The position numbers were made by a program, and so were the translations under genes. A stretch of DNA of 64,000 bases from Aplysia californica (lineage: Eukaryota > Mollusca > Gastropoda > Aplysiida > Aplysiidae), in the NCBI RefSeq assembly GCF_000002075.1, contig NW_004797548.1, positions 268,085 to 332,084 of the forward strand, written 5' to 3'. The notes below the pieces were generated by a model. The model was not told the origin of the DNA. It made no database searches and saw nothing but the letters and a program-made list of their open reading frames with translations. This document shows, one piece after another, positions 9,449-18,721 of this stretch (its first letter is position 1; every line of letters begins with the position of its first letter).

Positions 9449-12400
9449 TTATAATTTGCCATAAAGGCCAATGGCCTTCGTAAAATTCAAAATTCTACTG
9501 GGACCAACGACGGAAAAAATGTCTTGCAATTTCTTGCATTTATAATATTTCCTTCGGATCTCTCCAAAGTCTAGACATTCGGTTAAGATGTGTCTAATGG
9601 TAAAATCTGTGTTGCATCCGACACAGAACGGTTTCTCATCTCCCTGTAGGAGGTATTTGTGGGTCAGGGCCGGGTGTCCGATGCACAATCGAGTAAAAAT
9701 GACTTTGTCTCTTCTGGAGAGGTCCGAAGGATTTCGCTGTTTCAGTTTGGGTTTTATAACAAACAGTTTATTGTTTTTCTGTTTTTCCCAGTGGCTCTCC
9801 CACAGACTGGAGTTGTACTTTTTGAATTTATTTCGAAAGTCAGTCTGTGGGAGAGTGTTTGTCGTTGATCCCAGCAGAAGGGTTGAAGCTTTCTTCGCCA
9901 GGTCGTCTATCTGCTCGTTTTCTCGGATGCCCACATGGCAAGGTATCCATGCGAACATGATGTTTTTTCCTGTCTCGGATAGTGTGTGAATTTTCTGTTG
10001 TAGCGTCAGAAAGGTTTAGGAAAGATTTGTTTGGAGAATCTCCTACGGAGTCCAGTGCCATGTCAATGGCAGTGGCCTCCGCAGAGAAAATGGAGACTTC
10101 GGGATGGAGTCTCCTCTGGTGTGTACTGTTGGGAGATAGGGCTGTGGCGCCCACTTCATAGTCTTCTTTGGAACCATCCATGAAGATGAGCTCCGCACCG
10201 GGGTATTTATCTATTATTTTTTTGAATTCTGCTTTAAAAGTTTTGGAGTTTGTGCTTTCTTTGTTGTGTGTGGTCAGCTGAAAGTCGACTTTTGCCTTGG
10301 TGAGGTGCCACGGAGGGAGGTCGGGGAAAAGAAATTGTTGGATGTCTTGTTTGGAAAAGTGTAAGTTTTTGAGGTCCTCAAGGATTCTGAGGCCGAAGGG
10401 TTTGACGAGTTTTTCGTTGTTTTGGAATTTGTTTATGGTTTCTGGGTTTGTTTTAAAAATGCAGTTGGGCGCTGAATTTTCCGGTGTTGAGCTCTGTTTA
10501 ATTGCGAATTGTAGTAAGAGTTGTGTGCGTCTGAGTGAGAGTGGTGGTATGTTTGCCTCGACCTGGAGGCTCTCCACCGGAGAAGTACGGAAAGCCCCCA
10601 GAGCGAGGCGGAGTCCTTAGTTTTGTACTGGGTCTAGCATTTTTAAGATGTGTGATTTTGCTGATCTGTAGACTTGACAGCCGTAGTCAAGCCTGGACCG
10701 GACAAGGGAGATGTACAAGTGGAGAAAGTGTTTTGAGTCCCCGCCCCACTCCGGATGCGATAGAACTTTCAAAGCGTTAAGCGCTTTCTGGCACCTCACA
10801 CGAAGGTCTTTGATGAGTGGTAGGAATGTGAGTTTTTTGTTGAAAATAACGTAGAGGAAACGAGCTTGGTCCTGGACGGGAATCCTTTCCCAGTATAGTG
10901 TCAAATCCGGCTGCAGCACACGTCTGCCTGATCGGCAGAAGTGTACTGCAACCGTCTTTGACGGGGAGAACTTGAAACCGTTATTGTTTGCCCACTTTTC
11001 GAGTTTGTGCAGCTGCGTTTGCAGCTGCCTTTCCATAAATCTCAAATGGGGATTTTTCGAACGGCAGCATATCAAAAAGTCGTCAACGTATAACGAGCTG
11101 CCTATGGAGGGTTTTTACGATGGAATTTATTTTACTTTCGAATAGGAAAGGAGAAAGGATGCTCCCCTGGGGGACTCCTTCCTCCTGTTGGTACTTCCAG
11201 GTTGTGTCGAAGGCTCTTTCTAGGAAAAAAAAAGATGGCGATCATGTGGCCTCTTTCAGCGAACGTCTCGCGTATAAAGGTCTCCAGGCGGACCAGGTGA
11301 TCTAGAGTGGATCGGGTTTTCCTGAATCCGCACTGGAGACCGCTCAGCAAGCCCGTCGTTTCCAGAAACCACATGAGTCGCCTGTGGATCATTTTTTCAA
11401 TGAGTTTGCAGAGACAGCCCGTTAGTGCTATTGGTCTGTAATTGGATGGGTGTGTGTGGTCCTTGTTTGGTTTGGGTATTGGAATGACAGAGGCCACATG
11501 TCGTTGTATATGTATAGTACGAGTGTGAGTGTTTCTGAGGGTAAGTGGGTAAGTGTCTAATGATCTGGTTGTGAATGTCATCCGGTCCCGGGGCTGTATT
11601 GCCCAGGTCCGAGATGCACGATGTTAGTTCGTCTATTGTGAAGTCTGCATTGTAGGTTTCAGTGTTGTTTGAGTGGAAGTTTAGGTGTTGTTTCTCTCTG
11701 TTAGTTTTGATGTTTTGAAAGGTGGTGTTGTAGTTTGCTTGGGATGAGTTTTTGGCGAGAGATGTAGCTATTGTGTTTGCGATGTCTACTTGCGTTTCAG
11801 CTGTGGTTCCATCCGGCCTATGGACGTGCCGAATGGTGTCTGTGCGTCTACCTAAGAATTTTTTAGCAATTTTTAAAACTTGGTTGAGTGGTGTCTGGCT
11901 GTTGATTTTGGAGATGCATTTTTTGAATGATTGTCTTTTACTCTCCCTGAGGCATCTATGTGCCACAGCTCGAGCCTTTAAATAGTTTATCTTGATTTCT
12001 GTGGTGGTGTTGTTGACCGCTTTTCGATATGCTGCCTTCTTTTTCTTTACTGCATCCTCACATTCCCAAGAGAACCAGATCTTGTTCCTCCGGGGTTTTG
12101 TTTTTGTTTTTGGTATGTGTTCGTGGTATATTAAAAGCTTTTCGTGGAATTTATTGTAGTTGAGGTCGAAATTGGGATTAAGAATCTGGGAACATTGATT
12201 GGCAAACCCGTCCCAGTTTGCTTTTTTGAAGTTGAAGCGTTCTGGGATCGGGTCGTTTTGGAGGCTATTGTTTTTTAGGAGAATTGGGAAATGGTCCGTA
12301 CTGTCATCCAGCACAGACCACTCAAGATCTGGGACTAGGTCAGGGGTACAAAAGCTGAGGTCAAGGGATGAAGTGCCATTAGTGGCTCTGTTTCTGTAAG

Positions 12401-12905
12401 TTGGGGATCTATCATTTAAGAGACAGATGTTATTTTGAAATAAAAAGTTTTCTATTATTTTTCCTTTCTGGTCTGTAGGTTTGTCTCCCCAAAGGGGGCT
12501 GTGGGCATTGGAATCACCTAACAAAATAAAGGGTTTTGGGAGCTGAGCCTTTAAGTCATTTAGTTGGGTTATTTTGAGGGGGTAATTTGGTGGGATATAA
12601 ACTGAGCAGATCGTGATTGGTCTGTGCAGGGTGACCCGTACGGCAATAGCCTGGAGGGTCGTCTTAAGATGTACTTGTCTATGGAGTGTGTTGTTGTCGG
12701 TGTCGATGGTGGTACCACCGGAAGCAATCTGGTTCTCCGTGTGAATGTGATGGTACGCAGTAAATCCTCTTCAGTCTATGGTTGAAGCCGGGGCAAATTT
12801 TGTTTCTTGAATACAGGCCACCCGTGGGCACAGTGTGGCCTGTAAATGTTGCAAACCTGCAATGCAAGGTCGGATTCCGCCGGCATTCCATTGCAGGACC
12901 GCCAT
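9449..12905 (-). pseudogene. LINE-M ORF2 (endonuclease-RT-RNase H), broken
   Basis: Starts MAVLQWNAGGIRPCIAG at an ATG overlapping the ORF1 stop (TAATG). Endonuclease signs: ACIQETK, SVYIPPN, LLGDSNAHSPLWG, SSLDLSF and STDHFPI. RT signs: IPIPKPNKDHTHPSNYRP, GLQCGFRKTRSTLDH and a YVDDFLIC box. RNase H signs: FMDGSKEDYEVGA and AEATAIDMALDS. C-terminal block: LSRRDKVIFTRLCIGH, then CVGCNTDFTIRHILTEC (CxxC...HxxxxC). Breaks: an in-frame stop early in the endonuclease, a 120-bp in-frame RT deletion at about 11,190, and a ~59-bp frameshifting deletion in RNase H near 9,998. Not functional. Confidence 0.85.
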
Positions 12906-14271
12906 TATGATTTTTTAGTTTTTATTTTGGAGCTCAAAGGCCCCGGCTTCGAAGAAACACTCTGACTCCTCCTTGCGGGGGAGGCAGAGTGTTTTCTAGG
13001 TTGCCGTCCTGGATTGGACGGCGGTCTAGTGGGGGATTTGGAGGAGTGACAGACTCCGCCCTTCCCGGGGTCAGGCCGGGGAGGGGGGTCGGAGCTGTCT
13101 TCCTCCATTGGTTGGTGGTGGGGTAGGGGGGTGTCTGCTGGAGAGGGAGGGGGAGGTGGAGCAGACGGAGGGAGCTGGGAAGAGGGGGAAGGGTGCACCT
13201 CACGCTCCATCAGAGGGATGAGGCGTGAGGTGGAAGAAGAAGAAGAAGAAGAGGAAGAAGAAGAGGAAGTGATAGAGGAGGGGGGAAGGGGAGGGGGAGG
13301 AGAGAGGGCGGAGGGAGAATCCACCCTGTCCTCCCCTAGAACCTCAAAGCGGTTTGTCAGAGGTATCTCGGTGGAAGGAAGAACCTTTTTAGTTTTAGTC
13401 ACAGAGACATGCCTGTTGACCGTGGGCTTTGGGAGGTCAGCAGTAGAAGGACTTGCCGACCTCGTGGCTTCCCGTGCTACCTTTGCGTATGACCGGCCAG
13501 GGACCGGGGTCACATCTGGCGGGGAGGTAGCTTTGCGGGCCTCCTAAAACGAACAGCCATTTCGTACTTTATACTCCTGGATTGCGCGTTCTTGGATCTA
13601 AGTCGGGCAATCCTTACTAAAGGCTGTGTGCTGGCCGTGGCAATTGGGGCAACAAGGACTAGCCTTGCATTCCTTCTCAGGATGCCCGGTCTTGCCACAA
13701 CGAGGACACACGGCTGCGTGTCGGCATCTCGACTATGTCCGAACTTCTGACACTTGAAACAGCGCAGAGGGTTCGGTACATAGGGTCGCACGTCTAAGAC
13801 CAAGTACGATGCCCGAACGGTGGCTGGAGGGCGACACGAATCAAAGGTCAGGATGACCGTGTTGGTTTCGAGGGTGGTCTCCCCCCGTCGGAGAGTAATC
13901 CGGCGGGCGTCAATCAAACCTTCGCAGTTTGCCACAATTTCCTCCATGCTGCAGCTTCGGTATTTCATGGCTGCGAACGACGCCCTTCGAGCAGTTCAAC
14001 TTCTGGTATCGTTCAGAACCTGTCTTAGTGCATCTCCCGTCTTGAACAGATTCACATCAGTGATCTTCTTCTGTGCGTCTTCTTTGCAGCTGATGGCCAC
14101 GTACGGCTGCTTCGGAAGCTCCCTGGGAGAAGGGAGAAAAGAGGCAGACGTAAAGGTCCTTTTTCCATATTTGAAGTTTTTGCTCGGCTCGGCGGCCGCA
14201 CCCGCTTCCGCGAGCCGAGACTTTTTGACGTTGGGAGCTGGGGAAGGGTCTTTTTGAGTTTTAGAATCCAT
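12905..14271 (-). pseudogene. LINE-M ORF1 (gag-like, zinc knuckles), broken
   Basis: Starts MDSKTQKDPSPAPNVKKSR. It has an N-terminal basic/Ala-rich region, a conserved middle domain (PYVAIS..., KKITDVNLFKTGDALRQ), and the first zinc knuckle CFKCQKFGHS. Knuckles two and three fall in another frame because of a small deletion. A Ser/Pro-rich C-terminus follows (SSITSSSSSS, PPSAPPPPPS). ORF1 of this LINE group binds RNA and packs the ribonucleoprotein. Several frameshifts and stops. Confidence 0.8.
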
Positions 14272-14845
14272 GAAAGTGTTCTATTTGATTCAACTCCGGG
14301 GCTCCCCGCCCACCATGGAGCCCAACAAGGGGACACATTGCTCGGATGACCAGAGCTGTGCCAGGGCTGCCCCGGAGCTGTACTCTCAATGAGAAAGTAC
14401 AAGACCCTCCCGTCAAGATTGACCCAGGGCTTGATGGGGTTTCAGCTCTCAACCGATTGAGTGGCATGGGCCGTGCCACCCTCCCGTCTAAGAGGAAAAC
14501 CTGGGCCAAAGAGGTGTGTTGGCGAGGTACAGTCCATGGACTGATCTCACCTCAACCGCCAGGTACCCGGTTTCCCTCCGCACGGGTCGCACCTCACGGT
14601 CAACGAGGCGCCCACTCTTTGGGATGGGTGACCTCTCGTTTTGCTGCACATGAGGTCAGCAGTGGTAGGAAAGATAGAAGAAGAAAGAAAGAAGGAAGGA
14701 GAAGAGGAAGATACACCAAAGTAAGTGTTGCACACGGATCCCAGAGGGCTGGGGTCCGTGTGTGACACTTCGCCTTTGAGGGGGTTGCACCTTCTGCAGA
14801 CGAAGCAGTGGGTTTATTTATATCCCCCCGACCCACTGGGGGTTG
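14272..14845 (-). promoter_or_regulatory. LINE-M 5' UTR with conserved hairpin
   Basis: About 570 bp before the ORF1 ATG. Homologous sequence precedes ORF1 in the copies at 15.7, 57.0 and 63.3 kb. Just upstream of the ATG a 7-bp stem GGGCTCC/GGAGCCC (14,299-14,305 with 14,317-14,323, 11-nt loop) is present. The outer part contains a GA-rich tract (14,660-14,710). Probably holds the internal promoter. Confidence 0.6.
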
Positions 14846-15733
14846 CTGAAAGCTGTGTGCTGGCCGTGGCAATTGGGGCAGCAAGGACTAGCCTTGCATT
14901 CCTTCTCAGGATGCCCGGTCTTGCCACAACAAGGACACACGGCTGCGTGACGGCACCGTGACTGGCTATGGCCGAACTTCTGACACTTGAAACAGCGCAG
15001 AGGGTTCGGCACATAGGGTCGTACGTCGAGTACCAAGTAAGATGCCCGAACGGTGGCTGGAGGGCGACACGATTCGAAAGTGAGGACAATCGTGTTCGTT
15101 TCAATAGTAGTCTCCCCCCGCCGAAGAGTAATCCGGCGGGCTTCGACCACTCCCTCACAGTGCTCCACAATCTCTTCCATGGAGCAGCCTTTCAGCTCAT
15201 GGCTGCGGACCACGCCCTTCGAGCGGTTAAATTTCTGGTAGTGCTCGGACTTACATGGAATACCGCCGAAGGTCGTGGTATCCAGGAGTTTGGTCACTTC
15301 GTTCTCGGTTGCGCACTTGACAAGGAGTGCACCACAGGAAAGTTTCTGTACACATGTGGGAATGTATCCCAGAACTTTCCGTAGTGCATCTCCTGTCTTA
15401 AAGAGGTTGAGATCGGTAATTCTTCTCTGTGCGTCTTTTGTACTGGAGATGGCCACGTACGGTTGCCTCAGAAGCTCCTTGGGAGGAGGGAGGAAGGAGG
15501 CATCGGTAAAGGTCCTTTTACCATTTTTTAAACTTCTGCTCGGCTCGGCGGCCGCACCCGCTTCCGCGAGCCGAGACTTCTTCACGTTGGGAGCTGGGGA
15601 AGGGTCTTTAGGGTTTTTAGAATCCATGAGAGTTTTCTATTTGCTTCGACTCCGGGGCTCCCCGTCCGCCATGGAGCCCAACAAGAGGACACATTGCTCG
15701 GATGACCAGAGCTGTGCCAGGGCTACAAGTTAC
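14846..15733 (-). pseudogene. LINE-M 5' fragment: partial 5' UTR and ORF1
   Basis: A 269-codon frame starts MDSKNPKDPSPAPNVKKSR at 15,627 and is open through three knuckles: CFKCQKFGHSQSRC (212-225), CPCCGKTGHPEKEC (231-244) and CPNCHGQHTAFS (from 250). It then runs into the 5' end of the next LINE copy with eight foreign residues. Residues 55-205 form the conserved middle domain. The 5' UTR part shows the same hairpin as the copy downstream. No ORF2 of this copy was found past the neighbouring LINE's 3' end. Confidence 0.8.
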
Positions 15734-15735
15734 TA

Positions 15736-16150
15736 ATATTTCCCAATGTTCTCACATAGATCCCCAGAATAGATTTTAAAGCACTTGTATGCCAAATTTG
15801 AAGCTTCTAGCTTCAGTAGTTTTTTGAAAACTCCTTTGGACCAAAGAGGTCACATATGTCCAAAAGCAGATTGAGAAAAACAGACAAAAAACAGGAATTT
15901 TTAAAATGGATTTTCAGTGCAATATTATGTACTTTTCAAATGCCCTTTTAGGTCATTATGGGTGTTTTTTCAACAGTTTTATCATTGTGACCTGATAAAA
16001 CAGATGTCAAAGGATGTTTTTCCGCAAAAAACAAAAGTTCGATAGTTAGAAAAATGTTATCGACATTAGCTGGGATCGCTGACCTGGGTCTTCTCTTAAG
16101 TTTCAAACTTATCTGGTTTTTTTGGTGTTTTTTTATTTTATTCTCTCATT
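15736..16150 (+). mobile_element. Mariner-type transposon fragment
   Basis: Matches the reverse complement of about 41,110-41,515, sharing a CCAAATTTGAAGCTTCTAGC block, a TTTTCCGCAAAAA block and a GACCTGGGTC block. That region adjoins a mariner-type transposase fossil, so this is a piece of the same family. No readable frame here. Confidence 0.55.
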
Positions 16151-16264
16151 GGTCTGTCCTGCAGACAACACAAAGACGCAGGAACTTTTTAACACCTTCT
16201 CAAACCAATCGCGACAACAATGTTTCTTGTCATATCTCCTTTTTTAATAGGCAGCCAGTATTTT

Positions 16265-16392
16265 CACGACATGTCGTGGGAAAAAAATCGTATGCGCATT
16301 TTCACCATCTGTTGTGGAAAGAACAAGGCTATGTGTGTTTTCACGACCTGTTGTGGAAAGAACAAGGCTATGTGTGTTTTCACGACATGTCG
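16265..16392. repeat. 39-bp minisatellite, about three units
   Basis: Two exact 39-bp units around GTTGTGGAAAGAACAAGG and GTGTTTTCACGAC, plus a degenerate unit on the left. The unit is 13 codons, hence a periodic short open frame with no other evidence of coding. Confidence 0.8.
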
Positions 16393-16399
16393 AAGACAT

Positions 16400-17636
16400 A
16401 CCGGCTCTTACCACAGAGGTCTAACCCTAGGCCTATTTGCTAAAATACTCTTTTTTTTTCTTCAGTACATCTATATCTAGATTCCGATTTTGGACCTGTT
16501 CTAGTTCTACCAACATTCCGATTTAGGTGTCAAAACTACCGGATTTGCGATGGGTGCCGAGAGTGCTTCCAATTTTCCCTTGCGAAATCCGAAGCCTAGG
16601 CCTACATCCCAAAATTCTGTATTTGCTGCATCATCATCTATGTCGCAACGAGTGTTTTAAAAAAGACTTTGGAGAGAGAGAGAGAGAGAGAGAGAAGGGG
16701 GGGAGGCACTTGCCTTTCTAGCTTCTCGGATGATAGATCTGAATCTAGAATCTAAACCTCGGCAGTTAAATTGTAGGCCTACTTGCACGCACTCGACCAT
16801 TGTCCCTCTGTGCGTCTTGGTCGTGAAAATAACGGCTACCAAAATAAAGATTTTTTTAATAAAGTGAAATTGTGCTCTGGTTTTGGTATTCGACAATCGA
16901 ACGTATAAACAATTGTGGAAAATTAGAGCATTTAAAATTATATAGGCTTGGTGACAGTACCGTCAGGATATATATTCCCGGATTTGCGTAGCCTACTGCT
17001 AGGAATGCGATGACAAATGGAATAGAAAGGCCCATTCCACGTCGTGTAGGTTACATAGTTCTGAGCTCTACTTTCATTTCTCTTGAAGAAGAGTTTTTTT
17101 TACAAGTGCAAGAACATGTAAAAAAAAAAGCGCAGGTACAAATAGATCTATGTGACAATAGGCTTGAGTAGGCGTAGATTCTAGGTCTAGCCATCGCCAG
17201 CAATCGTTCACCGCTTAGCAAAAGAGAGTTCTGGGGATTAAATTCTAGTAAGGGGTAGGCCTAGATCTAACTAAGTAAGGAAGACTTAAGATCTAACCTA
17301 GAATGAAAATGTTAATCTGTATATGATTTCAACCCTCTAAATTGATGTTACAAATAAAATATACCACCAAAAAACTATAAAATCAAGACTTAGTGCAGTG
17401 TCTCTGCTCGTGCTGTCGTAGCTTCCATAATACTAATGTTTACAAAAATTAAGAACAGGATGAGCTTGAAGTGTTTCGACTCGTCTTTGATTGTTTTGTT
17501 CTTGGTGGTGACTGATTTTCGAGGAATTTTTGCTGAAAACATACTTTGTACTGCAGTACTTCCAAAATTCTTTCTCAAACTCACGATACGCTTTAAAAAT
17601 TCACCCCACTTCGAAGGGATGGGATCCGCCGTTCTT

Positions 17637-17637
<1 letters not shown>
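16400..17637. other. Unassigned intronic sequence
   Basis: No domain or repeat partner other than the duplicated block itself. It holds a short (GA)n at 16,673-16,695. Confidence 0.5.

Positions 17638-17688
<51 letters not shown>
17638..17688. repeat. (AG)n microsatellite at contig end
   Basis: A pure AG run directly before the N gap. The matching run in copy 2 starts at 27,124 and continues into a longer GA/GGAG tract. Confidence 0.95.
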
Positions 17689-17788
17689 NNNNNNNNNNNN
17701 NNNNNNNNNNNNNNNNNNNNNNNNNNNNNNNNNNNNNNNNNNNNNNNNNNNNNNNNNNNNNNNNNNNNNNNNNNNNNNNNNNNNNNNN
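17689..17788. other. Assembly gap of exactly 100 N
   Basis: One hundred N between the two copies of the 9.4-kb block, a typical placeholder of unknown length. Confidence 0.98.
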
Positions 17789-18041
17789 GATTTGGTTGTT
17801 TTCATGACAGTGAACAGTACGGCTTGGTTTGATTTCATGGTAAGGTTAATCTTTTTATGGAAAAATTTATCTTAAAACAAAACCCCAGCTATATATTTTT
17901 AAAACTTTGCGGCCACTTGGCGCAATAATGCCCTGGTGAAAATGATCCGCTCTGCATTCTGGTCACCTGGAACATTTTTGTTCTCCTGACTGGGTGACCA
18001 GATTGGGTATTTTCTACTGCTGGCTGTGCGACTGCAAAGTG

Positions 18042-18317
18042 TTAAACCCAAAACTGTTTACACTTTTGAATAAAGGCCAATGGCCTTTGTAAAAATTGAG
18101 AACTGTGTTGGATCAACGATGAAAAACAAATTCTTTGGATTTGTGCATTTAAAATATTTCCTTCCGGTCTCTCCAAAGTATGGAATTCTATAAGTAGGCC
18201 TATGTGCCTATAAGTCAAGGAGGTATGCCCAATACATAATCTAGTAATAGCAGCTTCATCTCTTCTGGAGAGGCCCAAACGTTTTCATGGGCCCAATGTT
18301 TGGCATAATATTTTGGA
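18042..18317 (-). pseudogene. Old LINE-M 3' remnant (duplicate)
   Basis: Identical translation to 8,555-8,830; part of the duplicated block. Confidence 0.7.
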
Positions 18318-18366
18318 GTCACTGTTCCCATTCATTAAGGAGAAACAAATGTCCAGACTAGGTTAT

Positions 18367-18543
18367 TCAAGAGGCGGGACCTCCGAGTTTAACGTCCATC
18401 TCCGAAAGGACCGGGCCAAATGGGAATTTCGTGTAAAGTGTCTTTCCCAAGGACACAATGTAGCCTCAGCTCAAGGCTCAAATCCCCGAACCTGCAACCT
18501 CGTGATTACAAGTCCGGTAGTGTAACCACTAGGCTACCGATGC
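18367..18543 (-). mobile_element. tRNA-derived SINE (duplicate)
   Basis: Same A box, B box and core as 8,880-9,056; part of the duplicated block. Confidence 0.8.
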
Positions 18544-18721
18544 CACTTGGCTGAGGGTTAATTTATTGACTGTTGGCTTGACACTTGCAAAAACGAAAGA
18601 AACCGAGGGGATGCGTCGCAAGTATTTGATCCCGAGTGTACATCACTACACAACACTGCAACTGATTGTCTTTTGTCTTAAGGGGAGGCGTAGACTCCAA
18701 GGAAAATTTCCTGAAAGAATG

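Larger units (their letters stand above)
9235..14845 (-). mobile_element. LINE-M, near-full-length defective non-LTR retrotransposon
   Basis: Order on the minus strand: 5' UTR (14,272-14,845), ORF1 with zinc knuckles (14,271-12,905), ORF2 with endonuclease, reverse transcriptase and RNase H (12,905-9,449), and a 3' UTR ending in the CATATGACC...GAGCGCCGTAAAACC hairpin near 9,240. The architecture fits the RNase H-bearing I/Jockey group. It is disabled: ORF1 has frameshifts and stops, and ORF2 has an early stop plus deletions of 120 bp (RT) and about 59 bp (RNase H). It lies in the last CASC3 intron, same strand as the gene. Confidence 0.85.
8302..17688. repeat. 9.4-kb block, first of two near-identical copies
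   Basis: Colinear with 17,789-27,174 at an offset of 9,487, changing to 9,486 after a one-base indel near 13,020. It starts right after poly(G) and stops inside an (AG)n run next to exactly 100 N. All predicted translations in the non-LINE flanks (8.5-9.4 and 16.0-17.6 kb) are identical between the copies. The few dozen substitutions seen fall in the LINE part. Most simply explained as two overlapping contig ends that were not merged. Confidence 0.85.

Noticed and set aside
13131-13547. Plus-strand Glu/Gly-rich frame
   Set aside because: Antisense of the Ser/Pro-rich end of LINE-M ORF1.
16265-16392. CRISPR-like array
   Set aside because: Contiguous 39-bp tandem units without spacers in a eukaryotic genome.
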